36,343 bases of DNA from Alphaproteobacteria bacterium (lineage in GTDB: Bacteria > Pseudomonadota > Alphaproteobacteria > Reyranellales > Reyranellaceae). Under the pieces are notes generated by a model, which was not told where the DNA came from, did not search any database, and saw only the letters and a program-made list of their open reading frames with translations. Location of the stretch: assembly GCA_026126245.1 (NCBI GenBank), contig JAHCJT010000009.1, positions 1 to 36,343 on the forward strand, given 5' to 3'. A program made the position numbers and the translations under genes. Shown here one piece after another: positions 16,646-26,147 of the stretch; positions within the stretch are counted from its first letter, which is position 1; each line of letters opens with the position of its first letter.

Positions 16646-17122
16646 TCAGCTGCGATGAGCCTTGGGCGACTCGGCCGGCTCGGAGCCGAAACCCGCGCGC
16701 TGGATGGCAAGGACGGCGCAGTGCTCGTCATTGTCGGAGGTGTCGCCACTGACGCCCACCGCGCCGACTGCCGCCCCATCCCTGTCGAGGACCAGTACGC
16801 CGCCGGGCACTGGCACGAACCGGCCGCCGGAGGCGCTCGTCAGTGCGTTCAGGAAGGCCGGCATGTCCTTCAGGCGGTCGCGGATGGCGCGCGTCGACAG
16901 TCCCATGCCCAGGGCACCCCAAGCCTTGCCCAGCGCAATATCGAACCGCAGGATGCCAGCCCCGTCCTCCCGCTTGTACGCGACCAGCGAACCGGCGGCG
17001 TCGAGCACAGCAACACCCAGCGGCAGCATTTTTTCCGCGCGTGCGACATCAAGAACCCCGTCGGCGATGGCCGAAGCCGCCGCCAGGGTCAGGCTGGAAT
17101 GAACAATTCTGGGCCCCGCCAT
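16646..17122 (-). CDS. GlcG/HbpS-like protein (DUF336)
   Basis: 158 residues. The core LPLGVAVLDAAGSLVAYKREDGA and VPGGVLVLDRDGAAVGAVGVSGDTSDNDEHCAVLAI is the heme-binding-protein/GlcG family signature, an alpha-beta fold found in glycolate operons and in Streptomyces HbpS. The ATG at 17122 has GGGGA upstream; a TTG six codons earlier lacks a ribosome site. It leads the leftward operon with the TAXI receptor and serine hydrolase. In related operons such proteins may chaperone or sense a substrate; the role here is not defined. Confidence 0.85.
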   Translation of the reverse strand: MAGPRIVHSSLTLAAASAIADGVLDVARAEKMLPLGVAVLDAAGSLVAYKREDGAGILRFDIALGKAWGALGMGLSTRAIRDRLKDMPAFLNALTSASGGRFVPVPGGVLVLDRDGAAVGAVGVSGDTSDNDEHCAVLAIQRAGFGSEPAESPKAHRS

Positions 17123-17513
17123 CGATGTCCCCACGCGCAATCCTTGGCGCAGAGCATGACGCCGCGCGCGCTGTCACGCAATTGCATGCTGGCGCTGGCC
17201 GCGGCATCGGCCGCGAAGGCAGCAGTTGCTGAAGTGTCCTCGAGGTGGGGACGTCGCGCGCGGTCGACGGCGATGCCTCGGCGATGCCGTGCCGTCAGGC
17301 GTGCTGTCGAACGACGTGGCGCTAGCATGAGGCCCGAACAGGCACAGCAGCGCGCGCCGCGCCGTCATCGGAGCGGCCGCAAGAGTTCTCTCAGTCACAA
17401 ATGGCTCCGGCGCCGCGACCGGCACGATGTGCCGGTCGGGCGGCCAGATCCAGACTGTAGCTACTGTCGACGCCGCGGCCTTGCGCGGCGCCGATGTCGG
17501 TGAGAACAGACGT
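17123..17513. other. 391-base intergenic spacer
   Basis: The spacer lies between the GlcG-like gene and the first pilin gene, both on the minus strand. I see no credible gene. It must hold the promoter of the leftward GlcG/TAXI operon. A GC-rich hairpin (CGCCGCG, loop of six bases, CGCGGCG, 17471-17490) lies 24 bases beyond the pilin stop and could end the pilin transcript; no T-run follows. Confidence 0.5.
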
Positions 17514-17675
17514 CTAGAGTTGGCCCGCGATGTTGTTCATCGAGGTGCCCAGGTTGGTGCCGATCAACGTGAACGCCGCGATGGCGGCGGTCGACAGCAG
17601 CACTACAATCAGGCCGTACTCGATGGCGGTCGCCCCGGATTCATCGCTCGCCAGGTTTCGAAGCAGGACAGACAT
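17514..17675 (-). CDS. Flp-type IVb pilin, downstream copy
   Basis: A 53-residue protein. The short leader ends in DESG and is followed by the type IVb pilin core ATAIEYGLIVVLLSTAAIAA, where prepilin peptidase would cut after the Gly and Glu/Tyr are the conserved +5/+6 residues. The C-terminus is TNLGTSMNNIAGQL. It follows GGAGATGGCAAA. It is a near-duplicate of the pilin at 17731-17889, with a 55-base spacer. Flp pilins build tad pili for surface attachment; none of the cpa/tad assembly genes is in this window. Confidence 0.88.
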   Translation of the reverse strand: MSVLLRNLASDESGATAIEYGLIVVLLSTAAIAAFTLIGTNLGTSMNNIAGQL

Positions 17676-17730
17676 TTTGCCATCTCCCCCGAGAAGGAGT
17701 TTTCCGGCTGCGACCTCGCGGACCCGACAA

Positions 17731-17889
17731 TTACATCTTGCCGGCGACGTTGTTCATCATCGTGCCGAGGTTGGTGCCGACCAGCGAGAACGCCGCGATG
17801 GCAGCCACCGAGATCAGCGCCGCGATCAGGCCATACTCGATGGCGGTGGCGCCGGCTTCGTCCTTAATCAGCTTGCGGAACATGGACAT
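17731..17889 (-). CDS. Flp-type IVb pilin, upstream copy
   Basis: 52 residues. The leader MSMFRKLIKDEAG is followed by ATAIEYGLIAALISVAAIAA and TNLGTMMNNVAGKM. Cleavage after the Gly is expected. The ATG at 17889 has AGGAG 8 bases upstream; a second ATG two codons later is less likely. It is the first of two tandem pilin genes, which probably share a promoter in the AT-rich spacer to the right. As in other tad systems, two pilin paralogues may give a major and a minor subunit. Confidence 0.9.
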   Translation of the reverse strand: MSMFRKLIKDEAGATAIEYGLIAALISVAAIAAFSLVGTNLGTMMNNVAGKM

Positions 17890-18644
17890 GTGACTATCTC
17901 CTGGAACCAAATTGGAGGATGCGCTCATGCGCTGGGGAAAAAGGTGGTTCCTTGCCCGACTCCCCTTAAATCCTGGTGTCTTTCGACGATCCCGCCCACG
18001 CCGCTGTACTCATTCGTCGGCAATCAGGCTGTCGCCTTCATAAGCGTGAAATTGACGTCAACAGCTTTGACCAACTTGAACCGATCCAACAATATCTTTC
18101 TTTAATCGCTTCAGGTCATGGACATAAGGATTACGAATCATTATGTAATTTCAATATCTTATGCATGCAATCATATTGAACCATAATGAACGAATTGTAG
18201 AACGAAAGTGGTTCATCTTCTGGGTCGTCAGAATGTCGTAACTTACATCGAGCTAGCAGCCCCCATTTGGGTTAGAGAGGATCGCGCGATGTTGGCGGTC
18301 GAGTGTCGCGCCACCAGGCGATCCGGCAGTCAGTTTCTCAAGTAACACATCAGAAGAATCCGTTAAGCTTATCCGTGGCGGACCAATTGTCCACCAATTC
18401 TGCACGTTGTTCCGGTATTCATATCACGCGAGTGTTCACCGTGACGCGGCATCCGCGCAGTCGGTCGAGGGTACCGTGCATTGCCCATCCGTTTGGTTAG
18501 CCGGAGCAGCTGAAGTGCGGCACTTCGGCATGGTTGACGTGCAATCCCGGCGCGCGAGCCGAAGGCGCGGGCAGCGTCGCGGCCAGGCCGACATCCGGCG
18601 GGCGCGTCGCCGCCCGGCCACGGTATGACGCGGCAAGGTGCGTT
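17890..18644. promoter_or_regulatory. AT-rich regulatory spacer between pilins and hybrid kinase
   Basis: 755 bases without a credible gene, between divergent units. Counted from the sequence, 18061-18240 is only 36 percent G+C, against roughly two thirds elsewhere, and 18121-18180 is 27 percent. It holds a perfect palindrome TTGACGTCAA (18052-18061), a sigma70-like TTGACC-N18-AATATC (18067-18096, plus strand) and a nested inverted repeat at 18139-18188. Promoters for the leftward pilins and rightward kinase must lie here. AT-rich islands are frequent targets of H-NS- or MucR-like silencers, which is inference for this case. Confidence 0.55.
18139..18188. repeat. Nested inverted repeat in the AT-rich spacer
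   Basis: Outer arms CATTATG (18139-18145) and CATAATG (18182-18188), inner arms TTCAATAT (18150-18157) and ATATTGAA (18173-18180). Together they pair 15 of 15 bases, with a 3-base asymmetry between the arms, around a 15-base centre containing the palindrome GCATGC-like ATGCAT. It may be a regulator site or a cruciform; it is not a typical terminator. Confidence 0.6.
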
Positions 18645-21600
18645 GTGACCTGGCGCCTTGTCATCATCGTCTACGGAGCCCTGATCGCCGCCGTCATGGC
18701 GGTGACCGTCTTCAGCGGCATCTACATCGACCGGCGGCTGGCTGAGGATGCCGCCCTGCGGCGCATTGAATCGACGTCGCGCATCCTGGAAGAACACGCC
18801 GCGCGCAGCTTCGGCGAAATCGTGCTCGCCATCGAGGGCGTGCGCAGCGCGGTCATCGGCCATCCCGAACTCGGCCGGGCCGGCAGCCCCGAAATCCGCA
18901 GCCTGCTGCTCGACAGGCTGGAAGGCGCCGGCGTGGCAGCGAACCTGTTCATCGCCGGTCCCGACGGCAAGATCATCCATGCCGCCCGCAGCCTGACCCG
19001 CGAAGGTGAGCCGGCCGGCGGTTTGGCTGCGACGCTGGAAGCGGTGTTGCGCGAATCGACGTCGCGCGCCGGCGACCTGCCGACCGTCTCGCTACCGGTC
19101 ATCTCCTTGCCGGTGCAGACTGAGGTGGCCGGCCGCTTCTTCGTGCTGGCGAGCCTGCGGCTGATCGATGCCGCCGGGCGCTACCGGGGATCGGTCTCGG
19201 CCATGATCCCGTCGGCGTACTTCGACACTCTCTATGGCGCCGCCCAGAGCAACGTCCGCCATTCCATCGTGCTGTGGCGGCGCGATGGCTCCGTGCTGTT
19301 CCGCCGGACGGCGGACGACGAGCTGACCGGCGGGCTCGTGCCGTGGGAGCGGCTGCGCGGCAATGCACCGGTTGGCGTCGAGTCGGGCGCCTTCCGCGAG
19401 CAGCTGCCCGACGGCAGGGGACGAATCGTATCCTGGGGGGCGGTGTCCGGCTGGCCGTTCGTGGTTTCTGTGGCGGCGGTCGATACCGACTACCTCGAAT
19501 CGTGGCGGCGCTACGCCTGGCGCAACGGGTTGCTGGCCGGCATCGGCTTCCTGATCGTCCTTGCCCTGACAGCGATGCTGGCCCGTCACGCCGAGAAGCT
19601 CAGCCAAGCCCGCGCCGAGATCGAAGCCACCCGGCGACGCCTGGCCGACGCCATCGAGTCGCTGCCCGACGCCTTCATTCTGTTCGACCGCGACGATCGC
19701 CTGGTGACGGTGAACCAGAAGTTCCGCGACTACTTCAGCGGCGGCGATGACCTGCTGGTCCCGGGCACGACCTACGAGCAGATCCTGCGGCACGGCCTGG
19801 AGCAGGGCCACTATCCGGCCGCTGTCGGGCGGGAGGAGGCCTGGTTGGCCGAGCAGCTTGCGGCGCACCGTGAGCCCGGGGCGGCCTTCGAGCTGGCGCT
19901 GGCCGATGGTCGCTGGTTCCGAGTCAGCGAGCGGCGGACCGGCGACGAGGGCATCGTCGGCATCCGCGTCGACATCACGGACAGCAAGCGGGCCGAGCGC
20001 AAACTGCAGGACAGCGAGCGGCAGGCCCAGGCGATCATGGACGCCACGGTCGACGGCCTGGTCATGATCAACGGCGCCGGGATCATCGAGCGGACCAATC
20101 GCTCGGTGACGTCGCTGTTTGGCTATCGTGGCGAGGATCTGATTGGCCGCGACGCCAAGGAACTGCTGGCCGAACCGTTCCGCTCGCTGTTCGACGAGCA
20201 TCGCGCGCGCCATGGCGAGAACTTCCTGGCGCGGCTGATCGGCGGCGGACGCGAGGTCACCGCCGAGCGGATGGACGGCAGCGTGTTCCCGGCCGACATC
20301 GCCACCGGCGAGCTGATGCTCGACGGCAGCCGCCGGTTCATCGTGGCGATCCGCGATATTTCGGACCGTGTCCGCGTCCAGGCCATGCTGCACGAGGCGA
20401 TCGACAGCACGTCCGACGGCTTCGTCTACTTCGACGCCGACGACCGGCTGGTCATGTGCAACAGCAAGTACGTCGAGGCCTACGCCTATCTCGACGCGGT
20501 GCCCAAGCTCGAAGGGCTGAGGTTCGAGGAAATCGCCCGGCTGGGGCTCGCCAAGGGCTATTTCGCGGACCCGCTGGCCAAGACCGATCCGGAGGCCTGG
20601 ATCCGGCTGGCGCAGGAGCAACGGCGTGCACCGCCAGACGCGCCGATCCTGACGCAGCTGTCGGATGGTCGCTGGCTGCTGGCCAGCGACCGGCGGACCC
20701 CCAGCGGTGGTCTTGTCGGCGTGCGCATCGACGTCACCGACCGCATCCGCGTCGAGCAGGCGTTGCGCGAAAGCGAGCGGCGCTTCCGTCTGCTGGTCGA
20801 CGGCGCGCGCGACTACGCCATCGTCATGCTCGACCCCGAGGGCAAGGTCACGAGCTGGAACGAAGGCGCGCGTCAGATCACCGGCTATGAGGCGGGCGAC
20901 ATCATCGGCTGGTCGCACGAGCTGTTCTGGCCGCAGGACCGGATCGCCGAAGGGGCGCCGGTGGCGGCCCTGCGCGCGGCGCGGGACAGCGGCCGCTACG
21001 CGGTGCGCGAGCAGCGCATGCGCAGCGACGGCAAGCTGTTCTGGGCCGACGTGGTCATCTCGCGGATCGACGACGACGAGGGCCGGCTGAGCGGCTTCGC
21101 CAACATCATGCATGATGTGACGGAGCGCATCACGATCGAGGAGCAGCTCGCCCAGGCGCAGAAGATGGAAGCGGTCGGGCAGCTCACCGGCGGCCTGGCG
21201 CACGACTTCAACAACCTGCTGCAGGTGGTGATCACCAACCTCGAGTTCGTGCTCGACGGGTCGAGCGACCCGGCGGAAACCGGCGTGCGTGCCAACGACG
21301 CGCTGCGGGCCGCCGAGCGGGGCGCCGAGCTGACGTCGCAGATGCTGGCCTACGCCCGACGGCAGCGGCTGACGCCGCGGCGCACCGACCTGCAGGCGCT
21401 GATCGAGGACCTCGCCGGGCTGCTGCGCCGGACCCTGGGCGAGAACATCGTCATTGAGCTGGGCCTCGCCGACAAGCTGCGCGACGTGATGATCGACCGC
21501 GGCCAGTTGGAGAGCGCGCTGCTGAATCTGTCGATCAACGCCCGCGATGCCATGCCCCAGGGCGGCCGGCTGCGCATTTCCGCCGAAAACGTCGATCTCG

Positions 21601-22286
21601 ACGACGACTACATCCGCCACCATCCGGAAGCGCGCCGTGGCCGCTACGTTCGCATCTCGATCGCTGATACCGGCATGGGCATGTCGCCCGAGGTGCGGGC
21701 GCACGCCTTCGAGCCGTTCTTCACCACCAAGGAAGTCGGCAAGGGCTCCGGCCTGGGCCTGTCGATGGTCTACGGCTTCGTCAAGCAGTCCGGCGGCCAC
21801 GTCCAGCTCGACAGCGTGTTGGGTCAGGGCACGACGCTGATGCTGTACCTCCCCGAGGCACCGGCCGCCGACGCCAGCGACCGGGTGCAGGTCATGGCAC
21901 CGGCGGCCATGCCTGGCGGCGACGAGACGGTACTGGTCGTCGAGGACAATCCCGACGTGCGCCGCCTGGCGGTCACCTTGCTCAAGGGGCTGGGCTATCA
22001 CGTCCTGGAGGCGGCCAACGGCACGACCGCGTTGTCGCTGCTGGAGGACAAGCCCGACATCAAGCTGCTGTTGACCGATGTCATGCTGGCCGGCGGCATC
22101 AGCGGACCGGACGTCGCGCGCCAGGCCCGCACCAGTCGGCCGGGCCTGCGGCTGGCCTACATGTCCGGCTACGCCGGCGGTGCGACCGGCGGGTCGGCGC
22201 TCGACCCGGAAGTGCCCCTGATCAGCAAGCCCTTCACCCGTGCCACATTGGCACGCGGCATCCGCACCGCGCTCGACGCCGGGTGA
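18645..22286 (+). CDS. Hybrid sensor histidine kinase with periplasmic sensor, four PAS domains and receiver
   Basis: 1213 residues from the GTG at 18645 (AAGG is 6 bases upstream; a longer TTG-initiated frame from 18534 has no transmembrane or ribosome-site support). Transmembrane helix 1 lies at about 3-25, a Cache/CHASE-like periplasmic part reaches about 290, and helix 2 is about 298-315. Four PAS domains follow near 332, 464, 580 and 711. The dimerisation domain carries phospho-acceptor His853 in [11 protein letters not shown]. The ATPase domain shows the N box ([10 protein letters not shown]), DTGMGM and GSGLGLS. A C-terminal receiver begins near 1094 with phospho-acceptor Asp1145 and the Lys of ISKPF. 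PAS domains 1 and 3 are of the same subtype. No separate response regulator or output gene is adjacent. Confidence 0.93.
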   Translation: MTWRLVIIVYGALIAAVMAVTVFSGIYIDRRLAEDAALRRIESTSRILEEHAARSFGEIVLAIEGVRSAVIGHPELGRAGSPEIRSLLLDRLEGAGVAANLFIAGPDGKIIHAARSLTREGEPAGGLAATLEAVLRESTSRAGDLPTVSLPVISLPVQTEVAGRFFVLASLRLIDAAGRYRGSVSAMIPSAYFDTLYGAAQSNVRHSIVLWRRDGSVLFRRTADDELTGGLVPWERLRGNAPVGVESGAFREQLPDGRGRIVSWGAVSGWPFVVSVAAVDTDYLESWRRYAWRNGLLAGIGFLIVLALTAMLARHAEKLSQARAEIEATRRRLADAIESLPDAFILFDRDDRLVTVNQKFRDYFSGGDDLLVPGTTYEQILRHGLEQGHYPAAVGREEAWLAEQLAAHREPGAAFELALADGRWFRVSERRTGDEGIVGIRVDITDSKRAERKLQDSERQAQAIMDATVDGLVMINGAGIIERTNRSVTSLFGYRGEDLIGRDAKELLAEPFRSLFDEHRARHGENFLARLIGGGREVTAERMDGSVFPADIATGELMLDGSRRFIVAIRDISDRVRVQAMLHEAIDSTSDGFVYFDADDRLVMCNSKYVEAYAYLDAVPKLEGLRFEEIARLGLAKGYFADPLAKTDPEAWIRLAQEQRRAPPDAPILTQLSDGRWLLASDRRTPSGGLVGVRIDVTDRIRVEQALRESERRFRLLVDGARDYAIVMLDPEGKVTSWNEGARQITGYEAGDIIGWSHELFWPQDRIAEGAPVAALRAARDSGRYAVREQRMRSDGKLFWADVVISRIDDDEGRLSGFANIMHDVTERITIEEQLAQAQKMEAVGQLTGGLAHDFNNLLQVVITNLEFVLDGSSDPAETGVRANDALRAAERGAELTSQMLAYARRQRLTPRRTDLQALIEDLAGLLRRTLGENIVIELGLADKLRDVMIDRGQLESALLNLSINARDAMPQGGRLRISAENVDLDDDYIRHHPEARRGRYVRISIADTGMGMSPEVRAHAFEPFFTTKEVGKGSGLGLSMVYGFVKQSGGHVQLDSVLGQGTTLMLYLPEAPAADASDRVQVMAPAAMPGGDETVLVVEDNPDVRRLAVTLLKGLGYHVLEAANGTTALSLLEDKPDIKLLLTDVMLAGGISGPDVARQARTSRPGLRLAYMSGYAGGATGGSALDPEVPLISKPFTRATLARGIRTALDAG

Positions 22287-22298
22287 GCACCGAGCTTA

Positions 22299-22315
22299 CC
22301 GCCCCTAAAAGGCGG
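22299..22315. terminator. Hairpin after the hybrid kinase
   Basis: CCGCC, loop CCTAAAA, GGCGG, with a further imperfect CTT/AAG match outside. It lies 13 bases after the kinase stop and before the convergent lipoprotein gene. There is no T-run on the plus strand, so this is a weak terminator call. Confidence 0.35.
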
Positions 22316-22356
22316 AAAGCGGAAATGTCGATTGTATCAACGCAAAGTAATACAAC

Positions 22357-22611
22357 TTATTGGCAAGACGGCCCGTAGCGCGTCTCGATGCAGCAGCGGT
22401 CCTTGCCTGCCGGAACGTAGCCGGGCACCGGTCCGCGGCGTGTCTGGAATGTGCACTGGCCGGCGCTGTCGTAGGATCGCGACGGCGGCGGATAGTAGCC
22501 GGACGGCGAGCCGTAGTAGCCGCCGCGCGGCGGCGGGCCATCGTAGTAGCCACTGTCGGGTACGCAGCCGACGACGCCGAGAAGGATCAGCGGAAGCAGG
22601 ATCCGGCGCAT
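22357..22611 (-). CDS. Small Pro/Tyr/Gly-rich lipoprotein
   Basis: 84 residues. The signal MRRILLPLILLGVVGC ends in a lipobox (VVGC), so Cys16 would be lipidated. The mature part begins with low-complexity Gly-Tyr-Pro repeats (GYYDGPPPRGGYYGSPSGYYPPP), followed by a short Cys-bearing tail (QCTFQTRRGPVPG, RCCIETRYG). The ATG follows AAGGGGTGA. Function not recognised; such proteins are often envelope spacers or copper- or stress-responsive lipoproteins. It is convergent with the kinase. Confidence 0.75.
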   Translation of the reverse strand: MRRILLPLILLGVVGCVPDSGYYDGPPPRGGYYGSPSGYYPPPSRSYDSAGQCTFQTRRGPVPGYVPAGKDRCCIETRYGPSCQ

Positions 22612-22771
22612 GAGCGAATCACCCCTTGAAAACCGCGCTGCCTTGGGAGCAACAGCCGCCTGCCGGGCAGGCGTTCGGCACGACACCGACGACAACACAC
22701 ACCGTCAATGAGGTGAATCCGCGGCCGGATCGGGGCACCGTCTGGATCAATCAAGGCAGTATCGGCATCCC

Positions 22772-23575
22772 TCACTGCGCGGTGTAGCCGCCGTCGACCA
22801 CCAGGCCGCTGCCGGTCATGAAGCCGGCGTCGTCGGAGGCGAGGAACACGATGCCGTTGGCAATATCCGTGGCGGTGCCGAGGCGACCGATCGGGTGGGC
22901 GGTCAGCGACTGCCGTCGGGCGGCGTCGACGTCGTTGGTTCCCAGGGTCTGGGCGCGCGAGACGAAGGTCTGGGCCCCCATGTCTGTCTCGATCACGCCG
23001 GGGTGGATCGAGTTGACGCGGATGCGGTAACCCTTGCGCGCGAATTCCAGGGCCGTCGATTTGGTGAAGGTCGTGACGCCGCCCTTGGTCATCGAGTACA
23101 GCGGATCGATCTGCGAGCCGACCAGGCCGGCGATCGAGGCGAGGTTGACGATGGCGCTGCCGTTCGGGCTGCCCCGGCCGCGGTCGCGCAGGGCCGGCAT
23201 CGCCAGCTTGGTCCCGAGGAAGACGCCGGTCAGGTTGACGCCGCACAGCCGCTGCCAGTCGGCCATGGTCGCGTCCTCGATGCCGCGGCCGAGGAACACG
23301 CCGGCATTGTTGACCAGGATGTCCAGGCCGCCGAACGCCGACACGGCGGCCGCCACTGCGGCGGCCCAGTCATCCGGGCTGGTCACATCGAGATGCGTGT
23401 AGATCGCGGAGCCGCCCTCGGCCTCCAGCGCCCGCACCGTCTGGCGGCCGCGTTCGTCCAGCACGTCGCCGATCGCCACCTTGGCGCCGGCACGCACCAT
23501 CATCAGCGCCGTCTCGGCACCGATGCCGCGCGCCGCGCCGGAAATCAGGGCCACCTTGCCATCGAGCCGGTTCAT
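22772..23575 (-). CDS. Short-chain dehydrogenase/reductase (SDR)
   Basis: 267 residues, classical SDR with cofactor motif GAARGIGAE (13-21), VNNAG at 88-92 and active site Ser147, Tyr160 and Lys164 in canonical spacing. An Asp at the end of the second strand (IGDVLDERG) favours NAD over NADP. The start follows GGAGGAAGAG. It is divergent from the M20 deacylase across 162 bases, and its stop faces the lipoprotein promoter. The cyclopentanol/3-hydroxysteroid dehydrogenase type is the closest I can suggest; the substrate is not defined. Confidence 0.9.
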   Translation of the reverse strand: MNRLDGKVALISGAARGIGAETALMMVRAGAKVAIGDVLDERGRQTVRALEAEGGSAIYTHLDVTSPDDWAAAVAAAVSAFGGLDILVNNAGVFLGRGIEDATMADWQRLCGVNLTGVFLGTKLAMPALRDRGRGSPNGSAIVNLASIAGLVGSQIDPLYSMTKGGVTTFTKSTALEFARKGYRIRVNSIHPGVIETDMGAQTFVSRAQTLGTNDVDAARRQSLTAHPIGRLGTATDIANGIVFLASDDAGFMTGSGLVVDGGYTAQ

Positions 23576-23737
23576 CTCTTCCTCCCGCTGTTCAATGCGC
23601 ATCGACGGTAGCACCTGGCGGCGCTCCCGCGAGGCGACCGTCGCGCATGGCCGACCTGATTTGCCCGGCCGCCGCCGCGATGCGATGGTCGCGGCCACGC
23701 GGTACCGGGGTCGGCTGTGGCTGACGAGGGCGAGACG

Positions 23738-24904
23738 ATGGCGGGTGAGGCGGTGGATTCGATCGAGATGCTGCGCCGGCTGGTGGCGTTCGACACGACG
23801 TCGCGCCATTCCAACCTGGCGCTGATCGACTACGTGCAGGCGTATCTCGCCTCACACAATGTCGACTCGACCCTGGTGCCCAACGCCGAGAAGACCAAGG
23901 CCAATCTGTACGCGTCGATCGGGCCGGACGTGGAAGGCGGCATTGTCCTGTCGGGCCACACGGACGTGGTGCCGGTCGACGGCCAGGCATGGGACAGCGA
24001 TCCCTGGACGCTGACCGAAAAGAACGAGGCGCTCTACGGCCGCGGCACCTGCGACATGAAGGCGTTCTCAGCCGTGGCGCTGGCGCTGCTGCCCGAATTC
24101 CAACGCGCCCGGATGAAGGTGCCGGTGCATCTGGCGCTGAGCTACGACGAGGAGATCGGTTGTCTCGGCGCTCATTCGCTGGTCGAGCGGCTGATGGGCG
24201 ACGTCAAGCGGCCGCACGCCGTGATCGTCGGCGAGCCGACCATGATGGGCGTGGTCAACGCGCAGAACTGGGGTGGCGGCCTGGTGACCACCTTCACCGG
24301 CGTCGAGGCGCATTCCTCGATGACTCATCTCGGCGTCAGCGCGATCCATTTTGCCGGCGAGTTCATTCATTTCCTGAACGCACTCCAGGATGAGCTGGCG
24401 GCGCGCCCCGGCGACACGGACATGGTCCCGGGTCACACCACCATCAACATCGGCGTCATTCGCGGCGGTACCGCCGGCAACATCCTGGCGCGCGAATGCG
24501 TGATGAACTGGGGCTACCGTACGTTGCCCGGCCACGACTTCATGGAAGTGCAGCGTCGTGCCGAGGCCTACCTCGCCGAGACCCTGCTGCCGGCGATGCG
24601 CCGGCGTCATCCCGACGCCGACATCCATACGCGCCGTCGTTCGTTCGTGCCCGGCATCAAGCCGGAGGAAAACCGCGAAGCCGAGGTGCTGGCGCTGCAA
24701 TGGACCGGTGGCAATCGGACGTACGCCGCGCCCTACGGCACCGAGGCCGGCATTTTCCGCGCCGCCGGAATTCCGACCGTCATCTGCGGGCCGGGCGACA
24801 TCGCTCAAGCGCATCAACCCAACGAGTTCATCCTGAAGTCGCAGGTCACGGCGTGCGAGAATTTCATGCGCCGACTGATGGCATGGGGCGCGCGGCAGGC
24901 CTGA
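23738..24904 (+). CDS. M20 family deacylase, acetylornithine deacetylase-like
   Basis: 388 residues. The two-zinc site is seen as His74-x-Asp76 (SGHTDVVPVDG), Asp106 (GRGTCDMK), catalytic Glu138-Glu139 (YDEEIGCLG), Glu166 (VGEPT) and a His in AQAHQPNEF near the C-terminus. The dimerisation part VEAHSSMTHLGVSAI lies between. This is the ArgE/DapE-like architecture that removes an N-acyl group from an amino acid. It is not next to arginine genes, so a degradative N-acyl amino-acid hydrolase role is as likely as arginine synthesis. ATG 23738 follows GAGGGCGAGACG; a GTG at 23717 is an alternative. It precedes the ABC operon on the same strand. Confidence 0.85.
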   Translation: MAGEAVDSIEMLRRLVAFDTTSRHSNLALIDYVQAYLASHNVDSTLVPNAEKTKANLYASIGPDVEGGIVLSGHTDVVPVDGQAWDSDPWTLTEKNEALYGRGTCDMKAFSAVALALLPEFQRARMKVPVHLALSYDEEIGCLGAHSLVERLMGDVKRPHAVIVGEPTMMGVVNAQNWGGGLVTTFTGVEAHSSMTHLGVSAIHFAGEFIHFLNALQDELAARPGDTDMVPGHTTINIGVIRGGTAGNILARECVMNWGYRTLPGHDFMEVQRRAEAYLAETLLPAMRRRHPDADIHTRRRSFVPGIKPEENREAEVLALQWTGGNRTYAAPYGTEAGIFRAAGIPTVICGPGDIAQAHQPNEFILKSQVTACENFMRRLMAWGARQA

Positions 24905-24906
24905 CA

Positions 24907-24931
24907 CGCCGTCGGCGCATGGATGACGGCG
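24907..24931. terminator. Hairpin after the M20 deacylase
   Basis: CGCCGTC, an 11-base loop, GACGGCG, starting 3 bases after the stop codon. The position is right for a terminator that separates the deacylase from the ABC operon, but no T-run follows. Confidence 0.35.
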
Positions 24932-25115
24932 GCGTTGCGCGTTGAAGCCCGTCGGTGCGCGGCATACGCTTTGCTCCGGTGGACACACGTCTGCGATGCT
25001 GCCATGCGGAGCGGACGCTGAGTCTCGTGCGCAATGGGGACTTCTGTCGGCAGGATCTCACGCTTCGCCCGAAGGATGGACGGGACGGAGCGTGTCTGAA
25101 CAGCGGAGGGCGACG

Positions 25116-26138
25116 ATGAAGCGTGTTGGGGCAATGGCGGGGACCGCGGTCGTGGCGCTTGCCACGGTGTCGGGCGCTTCGGCGCAGGAGCTGGTGGTCG
25201 GTATCTTCGGCGGCACGTTCGCGGAGAACACGCGCGCCTGTGCCGTGCAACCGTTCGAAAAGGCGACCGGCGCCAAGGTCAAGTTCGTGCTTGGCAGCTC
25301 GGTGCAGAATGTCGCCAAGCTGCGCGCCACCAAGGGGTCGCCCGAGCTGGATGTGGCGTACATGGACCTGGCGATCGCCACACAGGGCAAGAACGAGGGC
25401 CTGCTGTCCAAGCTCGATACCGCCAAGCTGTCGAACTACGGCTCGCTCTACGACAACGCCAAGGACAAGGACGCGCGGTTTGTCGGGATGATGTATGGCG
25501 CCACCGCGCTGGCTTACAATCCCAAGCTGGTGAAGACGCCGCCCACGTCGTGGCACGACCTGTGGAAGGACGAATTCAAGGGCAAGCTGGCGATCGGCGA
25601 CATCTCGGGCACCACCGGCATCCACCTTGTGATCGCCGCCTCGATGATCAATGGCGGCTCGCAGGACAACACCGATCCGGGGTTCGCCGCGATCAAGAAG
25701 CTGAAGCCCAATGTCGTCATGATGTACAGCCAGGCCGACCAGGTCGTGCCGCTGTTCGAGCGCGAGGAGATCGTGCTCGCCGTCTGGTATCCCGACCGGG
25801 TCGGCGCGGCGGCGTCCAAGGGACTTTCGGTGGCCACGGCGTTCCCCAAGGAGGGCGCCATCGGTATCCTGCCGACCGTGTCGATCCCCGAGGGCGCGAA
25901 GAGCAAGGTGCTGGCGGAAAAATACATCGACCAGCTGCTGTCGCCCGACACCCAGAAATGCTTCGCCGAAAAGCAGTATGCCGGCCCGGTGAACAAGACC
26001 GTGAAGCTCGACGACAAGCTGGCGTCGGCGTTGCCCTACGGTCCGGCGGTCGAGCGCATGCACTTTCCCGACCCCGAGAAGACGGCCAAGCTTCTGCCGT
26101 CATGGAGCGAACGCTGGGGACGCGAGATCGCGCGCTGA
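25116..26138 (+). CDS. ABC importer solute-binding protein, spermidine/putrescine (PotD) type
   Basis: 340 residues with a Sec signal (about 1-24, ending GASAQ). The mature segments LVVGIFGGTFAENTRACAVQ and WHDLWKDEFKGKLAIGDISGTTG are those of the PotD/iron-type family-1 periplasmic binding proteins. The start follows GGAGGGCGACG. It is the first gene of a rightward operon with one ATPase, two permeases, a NodB-fold deacetylase and two SDRs, so it is probably the specificity component for a polyamine-like or other cationic or amide solute. The exact ligand is not evident. Confidence 0.9.
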   Translation: MKRVGAMAGTAVVALATVSGASAQELVVGIFGGTFAENTRACAVQPFEKATGAKVKFVLGSSVQNVAKLRATKGSPELDVAYMDLAIATQGKNEGLLSKLDTAKLSNYGSLYDNAKDKDARFVGMMYGATALAYNPKLVKTPPTSWHDLWKDEFKGKLAIGDISGTTGIHLVIAASMINGGSQDNTDPGFAAIKKLKPNVVMMYSQADQVVPLFEREEIVLAVWYPDRVGAAASKGLSVATAFPKEGAIGILPTVSIPEGAKSKVLAEKYIDQLLSPDTQKCFAEKQYAGPVNKTVKLDDKLASALPYGPAVERMHFPDPEKTAKLLPSWSERWGREIAR

Positions 26139-26147
26139 AGGACCTGC

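Noticed and set aside
17471-17490. GC-rich hairpin beyond the pilin stop as a terminator
   Set aside because: No T-run and only a 7-bp stem in GC-rich DNA; mentioned in the spacer entry but not called.
17976-18179. A 67-codon plus-strand frame in the AT-rich spacer
   Set aside because: GTG start without a ribosome site, odd composition and overlap with the inverted repeat; probably not coding.
19092-22001. A 969-codon open frame on the minus strand, opposite the hybrid kinase
   Set aside because: The plus strand encodes a complete kinase with all motifs. The antisense frame is His/Gly/Asp/Arg-rich without domains, a common effect of GC-rich codons.
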